The translations under genes were made by a program, and so were the position numbers. The notes beneath the pieces were generated by a model. That model did no database searches and had not been told where the DNA came from. It was given only the letters and a program-made list of their open reading frames with translations. A stretch of DNA of 64,000 nt, from assembly GCF_012396185.1 (NCBI RefSeq), contig NZ_JAAXOW010000002.1, forward strand, positions 372,001-436,000, in the 5' to 3' direction. Source of the stretch: Sanguibacter hominis ATCC BAA-789 (GTDB lineage Bacteria; Actinomycetota; Actinomycetes; Actinomycetales; Cellulomonadaceae). Below are positions 7,674-14,650 of this stretch, piece by piece. The stretch's first letter is position 1; each line of letters opens with the position of its first letter.

Positions 7674-8729
7674 ATGAGGGCAGCACGTTTTCACGGTCGG
7701 AGGAACATCACGATCGACGAGATCCCCGAGCCGGTCCTGCGGCCAGGGGCAGTCGAGATCGAGGTCGCTTGGTGCGGCATCTGCGGCAGCGACCTCCACG
7801 AGTACCTCGAAGGTCCGATCTTCATCCCGCCCCCCGGCCATCCCCACCCGTTGTCGGGCGAAGAGCTGCCGGTGACGATGGGGCACGAGTTCTCCGGAAC
7901 GGTCTCGGCGCTCGGTGCGGGCGTCGCTGACCTGACCGTCGGGGAGAGCGTCGTCGTCGAGCCGTACTTCACCTGCGGTGAGTGCGACATGTGTCGCGCG
8001 GACAAGTACCACCTCTGCCGGTCGATGGGCTTCATCGGGCTGTCCGGAGGCGGCGGCGGGCTCAGCGAGAAGGTCGTCGTCGACCGGCGCTGGGTGCACC
8101 CTGTGGGGGACGTGCCGCTCGACCAGGCGGCCCTCATCGAGCCGCTGTCCGTGGGTCACCACGCGTACGTCCGGTCAGGTGCGAAGGCGGGTGACGTCGC
8201 GCTCATCGGCGGCGCCGGACCGATCGGTCTGCTGACAGCGGCGGTGCTCAAGGCCCAGGGCCTGACCGTCCTGATGTCGGAGCTGAGCGAGGCGCGCAAG
8301 GCCAAGGCGGTCGATACGGGCGTGGCGGACCACGTCATCGACCCGACTGCCGAAGACCTTCAGGCCCGCGTCCTCGAGCTGACCGACGGGCGAGGTGTCG
8401 ACGTCGCTTTCGAGTGCTCGTCTGTCAATGCGGTCCTCGATGCGCTCGTCGATGCCGTCAAGCCAGGGGGAGTCGTCGTCAACGTCTCGATCTGGGGCAA
8501 GCCGGCCACGATCGACATGATGAAGATCGTGCTCAAGGAGATCGACCTGCGAGGCACGATCGCCTACGTCAACGACCACGCGGAGGTCATCAGGCTCGTC
8601 CAGGAGGGCAAGGTCGACCTCGCCCCCTTCATCACCGCGCGGATCGACCTTGGCGACCTGGTCGACGAGGGGCTCGACACGCTCATCAACCGCAACGACA
8701 CGGCCGTGAAGATCCTCGTCCACCCGTGA
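7674..8729 (+). CDS. Zinc-dependent 2,3-butanediol dehydrogenase-type alcohol dehydrogenase
   Basis: Medium-chain NAD(P)-dependent dehydrogenase, 351 residues, probably interconverting acetoin and 2,3-butanediol. Catalytic zinc residues are C34 (in CGICGSD) and H71-E72 (GHEFSG). The structural zinc site is C101, C104, C107 and C115. The Rossmann motif GGAGPIG is near residue 180. The HEYLEGP segment and its glycine/proline-rich continuation resemble (R,R)-butanediol dehydrogenases, but threonine or sorbitol dehydrogenase-like substrates cannot be excluded. The ATG has GGAGG nine bases upstream; an earlier in-frame GTG lacks a site. The gene lies alone between two identical tRNA clusters. It ends 30 bp before the hairpin of copy 2, which probably stops its transcript too. 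Confidence 0.9.
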   Translation: MRAARFHGRRNITIDEIPEPVLRPGAVEIEVAWCGICGSDLHEYLEGPIFIPPPGHPHPLSGEELPVTMGHEFSGTVSALGAGVADLTVGESVVVEPYFTCGECDMCRADKYHLCRSMGFIGLSGGGGGLSEKVVVDRRWVHPVGDVPLDQAALIEPLSVGHHAYVRSGAKAGDVALIGGAGPIGLLTAAVLKAQGLTVLMSELSEARKAKAVDTGVADHVIDPTAEDLQARVLELTDGRGVDVAFECSSVNAVLDALVDAVKPGGVVVNVSIWGKPATIDMMKIVLKEIDLRGTIAYVNDHAEVIRLVQEGKVDLAPFITARIDLGDLVDEGLDTLINRNDTAVKILVHP

Positions 8730-8759
8730 CCCGCTGACCGGTGCGTCGCGGAGACGCCG

Positions 8760-8783
8760 AAGGCCGCCCCGTGGGGCGGCCTT
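8760..8783. terminator. Shared terminator of the dehydrogenase gene and tRNA cluster copy 2
   Basis: Same 11-bp-stem hairpin as in copy 1. Here it lies between converging transcripts, 30 bp after the dehydrogenase stop and directly after tRNA-Val, so it can act in both directions. Confidence 0.75.
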
Positions 8784-8790
8784 CGTGTGG

Positions 8791-8862
8791 TGGGCGATAC
8801 TGGGATCGAACCAGTGACCTCTTCCGTGTCAGGGAAGCGCGCTACCGCTGCGCCAATCGCCC
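8791..8862 (-). tRNA. tRNA-Val(GAC), copy 2
   Basis: Sequence identical to the gene at 7243-7314, with encoded CCA (8788-8790). Confidence 0.97.
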
Positions 8863-8875
8863 GTGCTGTGCTGCG

Positions 8876-8946
8876 AGGTGGAGACGGGATTCGAACCCGT
8901 GTGTACGGCTTTGCAGGCCGCTGCCTCGCCTCTCGGCCACTCCACC
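8876..8946 (-). tRNA. tRNA-Cys(GCA), copy 2
   Basis: Sequence identical to the gene at 7328-7398. Duplicate tRNA-Cys genes are unusual because cysteine codons are rare in high-GC genomes. Confidence 0.97.
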
Positions 8947-8986
8947 GTTCGAGTCGGGCGACCGGTGGACCGGTGCCGCGTCTCCG

Positions 8987-9058
8987 AGCGGACGACGGGA
9001 TTCGAACCCGCGACCCTCACCTTGGCAAGGTGATGCTCTACCACTGAGCCACGTCCGC
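8987..9058 (-). tRNA. tRNA-Gly(GCC), copy 2
   Basis: Sequence identical to the gene at 7439-7510. It is the first gene of the second cluster. Confidence 0.97.
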
Positions 9059-9104
9059 ATGCACACCAGCAGGTCGGATATCTCCGGCCCGCGGCGCCTG
9101 ACAA

Positions 9105-9135
9105 ACACTAGTCGAACGTTCCCTGAAACGTCCAA
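9105..9135 (-). promoter_or_regulatory. Promoter of tRNA cluster copy 2
   Basis: Minus-strand TTGGAC (9130-9135), a 19-base spacer and TAGTGT (9105-9110), about 46 bases before tRNA-Gly. It lies outside the exact repeat but has the same design as the copy 1 promoter, so copy 2 is probably expressed. Confidence 0.5.
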
Positions 9136-9211
9136 CTGACACCCGTGTGATCTTCCGTCCTCCGTCGCCAGAGCCGTCGCCGACGTTGCGCGGCGTCGCC
9201 CGCCACCCGGG

Positions 9212-9217
9212 TAGGTT
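9212..9217 (+). promoter_or_regulatory. -10 element TAGGTT of pabB, leaderless configuration
   Basis: TAGGTT is followed by six bases and then the GTG start at 9224. No ribosome site fits, so the message probably starts at the GTG. Confidence 0.45.
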
Positions 9218-9223
9218 GACCCC

Positions 9224-10333
9224 GTGAACGGAGCCCGTCCCGCCCCTCCCGACGAGCCTGAGCGGCTCGTCGCCCGCGGCAGCGCGTCGCTCGGCGGAAC
9301 GAGCGCGCACGGCGTGACCGACTGCGTCGACCTCGCGACGGTCGAGGGGCGCGCCCGTCTCGACGACGAAGGCCTGTGGTTCGTCGTCCTCGACTTCGAC
9401 GGACTCGGTCACGCGTGGCGGTTCGCCGAGCGCACCAGCGACGGCGCGGCGGACGACCGTGCCGCCTCGGCCCCGGTGCCCGTGCGCACCGCATGGCGTG
9501 GACCCGCTGCGGACACGTGGCGAAGCTCGGCTGGCGCCGACCGCTACCGCGACGACGTCGCTCGTGTGCGGGAGCGCGTGCGGGAGGGTGACGTCTACCA
9601 GGTCAACCTCTGCCGGGTGCTCTCCGCGCCGCTTCCCGCCACAGGAGGACAAGAGCCTGACGCCACTGCTCTGGCCACGAGGCTAGCGACAGGCAACCCT
9701 GCCCCGTTCGGTGGCTACGTGCACGTGCCCGCAGGGGCCGGCGTCGAGCCCGTGTGGGTCGTGACCGCCTCACCCGAGCTGTTCCTGCGCCGCGACGGCA
9801 CGACCCTGACGTCCGCGCCGATCAAGGGGACAGCCGCCGACGTGGGCGGGCTGCTCCCCAAGGACGAGGCCGAGAACATCATGATCACGGACCTCGTGCG
9901 CAACGACCTGCAGCACGTCTGCCAGCCGGGGACCGTGAGCGTCGAGTCGCTCCTCGCCGTCGAGCAGCACCCGGGCCTCGTCCATCTCGTCTCGACCGTG
10001 ACGGGAGAGCTACGCGACGACGTCGGCTGGGCGCAGGTCCTCGACGCGACCTTCCCGCCCGCGTCCGTGTCAGGCGCGCCCAAGTCCTCCGCGCTGCGGA
10101 TCATCGACACGCTCGAGGACGAGCCGCGCGGCCCCTACTGCGGCGCGATCGGCTGGGTCGACGCCGACCGAGGCACAGCAGAGCTCGCCGTCGGGATCCG
10201 CACCTTCTGGTGGCGCGACGGCGTCCTGCGCTTCGGCACGGGAGCCGGCATCACGTGGGGGAGCGACCCCGGCGGAGAGTGGGACGAGACGGAGCTCAAG
10301 GCGCGCAGGCTGGTCGCGCTCGCCTCGTCCTGA
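9224..10333 (+). CDS. pabB: Aminodeoxychorismate synthase component I
   Basis: Converts chorismate plus ammonia to 4-amino-4-deoxychorismate, the first step to p-aminobenzoate for folate. The 369-residue protein is a chorismate-binding domain of PabB length. The PIKGT motif at residues 199-203 (Lys201) marks PabB, since anthranilate synthase has PIAGT. DLVRNDL and the late GAGITWGSDP segment complete the active site. The GTG start follows TAGGTT by six bases, a leaderless arrangement. pabC follows 55 bp downstream on the same strand. No pabA glutamine amidotransferase is in the window, so ammonia must come from a partner elsewhere. Confidence 0.93.
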   Translation: MNGARPAPPDEPERLVARGSASLGGTSAHGVTDCVDLATVEGRARLDDEGLWFVVLDFDGLGHAWRFAERTSDGAADDRAASAPVPVRTAWRGPAADTWRSSAGADRYRDDVARVRERVREGDVYQVNLCRVLSAPLPATGGQEPDATALATRLATGNPAPFGGYVHVPAGAGVEPVWVVTASPELFLRRDGTTLTSAPIKGTAADVGGLLPKDEAENIMITDLVRNDLQHVCQPGTVSVESLLAVEQHPGLVHLVSTVTGELRDDVGWAQVLDATFPPASVSGAPKSSALRIIDTLEDEPRGPYCGAIGWVDADRGTAELAVGIRTFWWRDGVLRFGTGAGITWGSDPGGEWDETELKARRLVALASS

Positions 10334-10388
10334 CAAGATCGACGGACCGCCTGCGCCGACGCAGGCACGAGACCCGAGGGGGAGACCG

Positions 10389-11231
10389 ATGACGATCGTC
10401 TGGTTCGAGGGACGGCTGCGCGACGCCGAGGAGCCGCTCGTCGGAGCGCTCGACCACGGGATCACCGTGGGTGACGGCGTCTTCGAGACGATGCTCGTCC
10501 TCGACGGCAGGGCGTTCGCCCTCACCCGGCACCTCGCGCGGCTCGCGCGCAGCGCGACCGGCCTCGGCCTCCTCCCGCCCGACGAGGACAAGATCCGCGA
10601 CGGTGTGAGCGCAGTGCTCGCGGTCGCGCCTCCCGAGACAGGACGCCTGCGGATCACCGTGACAGGCGGTCCCGGACCGCTCGGTTCCGGTCGCGACGGC
10701 CTCGCCCAGACCGTCCTCGTCGCCGCCGGCCCGGCGACGGTCGCCCGTGCGTCGCGCGCCGCCCGCGTCAGCTGGGTGCGCAACGAGCGCTCCGCCGTCG
10801 CGGGCCTTAAGACGACGTCGTACGCGGAGAACGTGGTCGCGCTCGCCGCCGCGACCGAGTACGGCGCCGACGAGGCGCTGCTCGCCAACACGCGCGGCGA
10901 GCTGTGCGAGGGGACCGGGTCGAACATCGTCGTCGAGCGGGACGGCGAGCTGCTCACCCCGCCGCTCGACTCCGGCTGCCTCGCTGGCATCACGCGCGAG
11001 CTCCTGCTCGAGTGGGGCGCCGCCGCGGGGCTTCCCGTGCGTGAGGCGACGCTCCCGTTCGAGGTGCTCGACGACGTCGTGCAGGGGCGGGCGCACGCCG
11101 CGCTCACGTCCTCGACGCGCAACGTCTCGCCGCTCGCCGCGCTCGACGGCCAGGACGTCTCCGCAGGCGAACTGTGCCTCGCCGCGCAAGAGCTCTTCGC
11201 CCGGAAGCAGACGGAGGACCTCGACCCGTGA
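10389..11231 (+). CDS. pabC: Aminodeoxychorismate lyase (class IV aminotransferase fold)
   Basis: PLP enzyme that eliminates pyruvate from aminodeoxychorismate to give p-aminobenzoate. The 280-residue protein carries LDHGITVGDGVFETM at 21-35 and the PLP lysine K141 in the segment GLKTTSYAENV. ELCEGTGSNI follows near residue 175. Its position right after pabB supports PabC over branched-chain or D-amino acid aminotransferase, which share the fold. The ATG has a strong GGGGGAG site. A tRNA-Val gene begins 86 bp after the stop. Confidence 0.9.
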   Translation: MTIVWFEGRLRDAEEPLVGALDHGITVGDGVFETMLVLDGRAFALTRHLARLARSATGLGLLPPDEDKIRDGVSAVLAVAPPETGRLRITVTGGPGPLGSGRDGLAQTVLVAAGPATVARASRAARVSWVRNERSAVAGLKTTSYAENVVALAAATEYGADEALLANTRGELCEGTGSNIVVERDGELLTPPLDSGCLAGITRELLLEWGAAAGLPVREATLPFEVLDDVVQGRAHAALTSSTRNVSPLAALDGQDVSAGELCLAAQELFARKQTEDLDP

Positions 11232-11293
11232 GCGTGGCCCGCGCGTGCGGGTGGGCAGGCCGCGACCGATTTTCGTCTCCGACGATCACGCGC

Positions 11294-11299
11294 TAGGGT
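11294..11299 (+). promoter_or_regulatory. Candidate -10 element TAGGGT for tRNA-Val(CAC)
   Basis: TAGGGT lies 18 bases before the mature tRNA 5' end. A T-rich TTTTCG about 18 bases further upstream could be a weak -35. Confidence 0.35.
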
Positions 11300-11317
11300 T
11301 GTCACCGCACCACGCAC

Positions 11318-11389
11318 GGGCGATTGGCGCAGTGGTAGCGCGCTTCGTTCACACCGAAGAGGTCACTGGTTCGAACCCAGTATCGCCCA
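11318..11389 (+). tRNA. tRNA-Val(CAC)
   Basis: Acceptor GGGCGAT/ATCGCCC. Anticodon stem CTTCG/CGAAG surrounds loop TTCACAC, giving anticodon CAC (GUG codon). CCA is not encoded. It is nearly the same as the two tRNA-Val(GAC) genes outside the anticodon arm, differing at one D-loop and one T-loop base, so the three are close paralogues within 4 kb. Confidence 0.97.
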
Positions 11390-11395
11390 CCCGCA

Positions 11396-11429
11396 CGAAG
11401 GCCCCCGAGCTCACGCTCGGGGGCCTTCG
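11396..11429 (+). terminator. Terminator after tRNA-Val(CAC)
   Basis: CGAAGGCCCCCGAG and CTCGGGGGCCTTCG form a perfect 14-bp stem around CTCACG, directly after the tRNA. Confidence 0.85.
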
Positions 11430-11523
11430 TCGTCGGTCGCGTCGAGGTGCCGACGGGACCGTGCTGGGAGACGATCGTGATGTCCGACACGTCCGGTCAC
11501 CCACCGTCACCCTGGGAGCACGC

Positions 11524-11952
11524 ATGGCCACGAACATCTTCGTCAACATCCCGACGAGCGACCTCGACCGGTCGAAGGCCTTCTTCGAAGGCATCGGCTG
11601 GCGCATCGAACCGAACTTCACCGACGAGAACGCGGCGTGCGTGCGGATCGACGACGCGATCTACCTCATGGTGCTCACCCGCGACTTCTTCGCGACCTTC
11701 ACCGACAAGCCGATCGTCGATCCCGCGACGGCGGTCCAGGCGGAGATCGCCCTGAGCATGGACTCCCGGGAGGCCGTCGACGAGATGATCGCGACTGCGG
11801 TCGCGGCCGGCGGGACCGCGCACAGGGGCCCGCAAGAGATGGGCTTCATGTACGGGCGCGACTTCGAGGACCCTGACGGGAACCTGTTCTCGGTGTTCTG
11901 GATGGACCCGGTCGCGGCTGAGCAGGGCCCGCAGCAGACGGAGCCCTCCTGA
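11524..11952 (+). CDS. VOC (glyoxalase/bleomycin-resistance) superfamily protein
   Basis: A 142-residue single-domain VOC protein of unknown substrate. It has the paired beta-alpha-beta-beta-beta repeats of the fold: NIFVNIPTSDLDRSKAFFE at the N-terminus and DFEDPDGNLFSVFWMDP near the C-terminus. This is the layout of PhnB-like and lactoylglutathione-lyase-like relatives. The ATG is preceded by GGGAGC. A much longer frame running in from pabC has no start or coding character of its own. Function cannot be assigned; members include metal-dependent lyases, dioxygenases and drug-binding proteins. Confidence 0.85.
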   Translation: MATNIFVNIPTSDLDRSKAFFEGIGWRIEPNFTDENAACVRIDDAIYLMVLTRDFFATFTDKPIVDPATAVQAEIALSMDSREAVDEMIATAVAAGGTAHRGPQEMGFMYGRDFEDPDGNLFSVFWMDPVAAEQGPQQTEPS

Positions 11953-11995
11953 CCGGTCGTCCCGCGCTGCCGCTCGCGTGTGGTTCGGTAGTCCT

Positions 11996-12418
11996 ATGAC
12001 TCGAACGAACGATCCTGAGGTCATCCGACGGCTGCTCACGAGCGAGGGCCGCTGGGCCGTCGTCGGCCTGTCCGAGAACCGCGAGCGCGCCGCGTACGGG
12101 GTTGCCCGGTACCTGCAGGCCATCGGTATGACGATCGTCCCGGTGCACCCCCAGGCTTCCGTGGTGCACGGCGAGACCGGTTACGCGTCGCTCGCCGACG
12201 TGCCCGGGAAGGTCGACGTCGTCGACGTCTTCGTGCGGTCCGAGCTCGCCGGAGCGGTCGTCGACGAGGCGATCGCGATCGGCGCGCGAGCCGTCTGGCT
12301 GCAGCTCGACGTGATCGACGAGGCCGCTGCCGCGCGGGCGCGCGCGGCCGGGCTCGACGTCGTCATGGACACGTGCCCGGCGATCGAGGGGCCACGCCTG
12401 GGGCTGGACGCGGGCTAG
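11996..12418 (+). CDS. CoA-binding domain protein (YccU-like)
   Basis: A 140-residue protein made almost entirely of one CoA-binding Rossmann domain. The signature starts WAVVGLSENRERAAYGVARYL, and PVHP and GYASLADVPGKVDVVDVFV follow. It resembles the stand-alone YccU family; its physiological role is unknown. The ATG at 11996 is preferred over an in-frame GTG 18 bases earlier because the family begins close to MTRTNDPEV. The stop overlaps the stop of the converging acetyltransferase gene by 4 bp at a CTAG. Confidence 0.85.
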   Translation: MTRTNDPEVIRRLLTSEGRWAVVGLSENRERAAYGVARYLQAIGMTIVPVHPQASVVHGETGYASLADVPGKVDVVDVFVRSELAGAVVDEAIAIGARAVWLQLDVIDEAAAARARAAGLDVVMDTCPAIEGPRLGLDAG

Positions 12419-12978
12419 TCGAGCCGGGCCTCGTACACGATCTCGAGGCCGTCCTCCTCGTCCCACTGCTCGCCGACCTCGACGAGGCCCTCGGAGAGCA
12501 CGAGGGCGCGCGAGGCGGCGTTGTCGGGCGAGACCGTCGCCCGGAGGACGTGGGCGTCCGCGGCGTGCGCGGCGACGGCGCGCATGAGCCGGAACGCCGC
12601 ACGGGCGAGGCCCTGCCGACGACGCTCCGGTGCGACCGAGTAGCCGATCTCGACCATGCCGGTGCCCGGCTCGGGCGGGCCGTGGAAGCCTGCCTTGCCG
12701 ACGACCTCGTCACCCAGGGTGAGGGCGCGCGTGATCCAGGGTCCGTGCTCGGGGTGCTCGTCCAGCTGGGCGCTGCGGATCTGCCAGACACCTCGGGACC
12801 CTGGTGCCGCCAGGTGCGGGTCGAGGGCCAACCCGGACGAGCCGCGTGCCGCTGTGAGGTCGCCGCGCGCGAGCGCGTCGATCGTCGCGAGGTCGAGCCG
12901 GTGCAGCGACACCGCAGGGGAGAGGTCCGGGGCGTGCCAGACGGGCGCGCCCACGTCGAGGGTTGGTGTGGTCGTCAC
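12415..12978 (-). CDS. GNAT family N-acetyltransferase
   Basis: A 187-residue acetyltransferase of the RimJ/RimL-like branch. The acetyl-CoA-binding segment IGYSVAPERRRQGLARAAF lies near residues 120-138, followed by VSPDNAASRALVLSEGLVEVG. Targets of this branch range from ribosomal protein N-termini to antibiotics and small amines, and the sequence does not say which. The start is a GTG. It is downstream of, and co-oriented with, the nucleotide-sugar dehydrogenase gene (93 bp gap) and may be cotranscribed. Confidence 0.85.
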   Translation of the reverse strand: MTTTPTLDVGAPVWHAPDLSPAVSLHRLDLATIDALARGDLTAARGSSGLALDPHLAAPGSRGVWQIRSAQLDEHPEHGPWITRALTLGDEVVGKAGFHGPPEPGTGMVEIGYSVAPERRRQGLARAAFRLMRAVAAHAADAHVLRATVSPDNAASRALVLSEGLVEVGEQWDEEDGLEIVYEARLD

Positions 12979-13046
12979 TCGACGACGATCTCACCGCGCC
13001 TCGCTGCGGTCCACGTGATTCAGCCAGGTGCGCGCTGTGTCGGCGC

Positions 13047-13080
13047 GCAGACGCTCAGAGCACGCAGACGCTCAGAGCAC
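13047..13080. repeat. 17-bp perfect tandem duplication at the 3' end of the sugar dehydrogenase gene
   Basis: GCAGACGCTCAGAGCAC occurs twice in direct tandem (13047-13063, 13064-13080). The second copy contains the dehydrogenase stop codon and final codons. It looks like a replication-slippage duplication with no obvious function. Confidence 0.8.
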
Positions 13081-14340
13081 CGAGACCTTCGGCCCGCGCA
13101 GGACGCGCTGCGTGTCGAGCGTCGGGACGTCGTTGTCGACGAGCAGGTGGTACGGCTGGTCCGAGTGCGCGGTGACGACGAGCGCGGCGTCGACGTCGGC
13201 GAGGGTCTCGTCGGTCAGCGCCACCCGAGTCACGCCGGCGGGCCAGCGCGAGTCGTCGATGAGGTCGTCGACCGCGAGGATGTCGGCACCGAGCGCCGTG
13301 AGCAGCTCGACGATCTTGAGCGAGGGCGACTCGCGGATGTCGTTGGTGTCCCGCTTGTACGCGAGTCCGAGCAGCAGCACCTTCGAACCGCGGACGGCCT
13401 TGCGCTCGTCGTTGAGGAGCGTCGCGAGCCGCGTGACGACGTGGTTCGGCATGTGCTCGTTCACGTCGTTCGCGAGCTCGATGAAGCGGAAGCTCTGCCC
13501 GAGGGTGCGGCGGACCTGCCACGACAGGTAGCTCGGGTCGACCGGGAGGCAGTGACCGCCGACGCCAGGGCCCGGCGTGAAGGCCATGAACCCGAAGGGC
13601 TTGGAGGACGCGGCGTCGATCGACTCCCAGATGTTGATGTCGAGCTGGTGCGCGAAGACGGCGAGCTCGTTGACGAGCGCGATGTTGACGTGACGGAACG
13701 TGTTCTCCAGGAGCTTCGTCAGCTCCGCCTCCTTCGTGCCGGAGACCGGCACGGTGCGCTCGATGAGCGAGGAGTAGAACGCGTCGACGCGGGCGAGCGA
13801 CGCAGGGTCGATCCCCGAGACGACCTTGGGCGTCTCGACGAAGCCGTACTTCTTGTTGCCCGGGTCGATGCGCTCGGGGGAGTAGCCGACGTGGAAGTCG
13901 GTCCCCGCGCGCAGCCCGCTGCCGGCCTCGAGGATCGGCACGAGCATCTCCTCGGTGGTGCCCGGGTACGTCGTCGACTCGAGCACCACGACGGAGCCGG
14001 GCGTGACGTACGGGGCGAGGCTCTGACCCGACTGCTCGATGAAGCTGAGGTCGGGGAGCGTCTCCTTGAGGGGCGTCGGGACAGTGATGACGGCGACGTC
14101 GAAGCCCTCAGCCGCGGCGTAGTCGCTCGTGGGGAGGAAGCGGCCGCTGTCGAGCGCCGCCCGGAGCATCTCGTCGGCGATGTCACCGACGTAGGACCTG
14201 CCTTCCGAGAGGCGCTTGACGCGTGGCTCGTCGAGATCCAGACCGACGACGTCGTAGCCCACCTCGACCGCGCGCATGGCGACCGGGAGGCCGACGTAGC
14301 CCTGCCCGATGATCACGATCTTCTGGCTGCTGGCGTCCAC
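13072..14340 (-). CDS. UDP-sugar 6-dehydrogenase (UDP-GlcNAc/UDP-ManNAc/UDP-glucose type)
   Basis: NAD-dependent four-electron oxidation of a UDP-hexose to a UDP-uronate, used for polysaccharide or cell-wall glycans. The 422-residue protein has the N-terminal Rossmann motif IGQGYVGLPVA (11-21). VPTPLKETLPDLS and STTYPGTTEE follow. The catalytic cysteine lies in GVGGHCLPVDPSYL near residue 264. KVLLLGLAYKRDTNDIRESP opens the C-terminal domain. The GGHCLPVDP and GLAYK forms favour the WbpA/Tvi-like UDP-HexNAc branch over UDP-glucose dehydrogenases, but substrate is not certain. The GTG start has GGGGGAAG upstream. No other glycan genes adjoin it. Confidence 0.9.
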   Translation of the reverse strand: MDASSQKIVIIGQGYVGLPVAMRAVEVGYDVVGLDLDEPRVKRLSEGRSYVGDIADEMLRAALDSGRFLPTSDYAAAEGFDVAVITVPTPLKETLPDLSFIEQSGQSLAPYVTPGSVVVLESTTYPGTTEEMLVPILEAGSGLRAGTDFHVGYSPERIDPGNKKYGFVETPKVVSGIDPASLARVDAFYSSLIERTVPVSGTKEAELTKLLENTFRHVNIALVNELAVFAHQLDINIWESIDAASSKPFGFMAFTPGPGVGGHCLPVDPSYLSWQVRRTLGQSFRFIELANDVNEHMPNHVVTRLATLLNDERKAVRGSKVLLLGLAYKRDTNDIRESPSLKIVELLTALGADILAVDDLIDDSRWPAGVTRVALTDETLADVDAALVVTAHSDQPYHLLVDNDVPTLDTQRVLRGPKVSVL

Positions 14341-14650
14341 TGTGCTTCCCCCTCAGGCTCGGTCCGACTCCCGCGGTCGGCCGTTATCGACGCTACTGCG
14401 GTCCGTGACGCCGGCGACGGGTGGGCGGGGGTGAACGTGGTGCGAGACCCGTGGGTGAGCCTGGGGTGGTCGCGGGTGAGCTCCGGGCGCCGTTGACGCT
14501 CGTGAGCCGCGGTGCCAGGGTGGGACATGGGCGTCATGTCCTGAATGTCCGTCGTCCGCGCCGTGTGGCTCCGGCCCCGCGGCGCCACGTCCGGCTCGCC
14601 GGACCCCGCACGTGCCACGAGCGGCTGTGCCGCCAGGCGGAAGGCACCAC
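14341..14650. other. 310-bp divergent intergenic region
   Basis: It separates the minus-strand UDP-sugar dehydrogenase gene from the plus-strand transporter operon. It holds the dyad at 14523-14541 and no credible gene. No clear sigma-factor promoter is visible for either side. Confidence 0.6.
14523..14541. promoter_or_regulatory. Perfect dyad GGACATG-N5-CATGTCC, candidate operator
   Basis: Seven-base arms separated by GGCGT, 110 bp before the AbgT-type transporter start. A third half site (AATGTCC, 14544-14550) follows. It lacks a U tract, so an operator is likelier than a terminator. The binding protein is unknown. Confidence 0.5.

Larger units (their letters stand above)
8754..9059. repeat. 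306-bp exact direct repeat, copy 2
   Basis: Identical to 7206-7511 over its whole length, tRNA genes, spacers and terminator included. Together the copies bracket one dehydrogenase gene. Recombination between them would remove a 1548-bp circle with that gene and one tRNA set. Confidence 0.97.

Noticed and set aside
7206-9059. Integrated genomic island or prophage at the tRNA repeats
   Set aside because: No integrase, excisionase or phage gene lies between or beside the copies, and the enclosed gene has host-like base composition. Treated as a duplication instead.
10747-11523. Open frame running through pabC, tRNA-Val and into the VOC gene
   Set aside because: It is out of frame with pabC and crosses a tRNA and terminator. 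Only the last 142 codons show a protein family.
12373-14496. 707-codon plus-strand open frame
   Set aside because: Antisense to the acetyltransferase and UDP-sugar dehydrogenase genes, both with clear motifs. No motif or ribosome site of its own.
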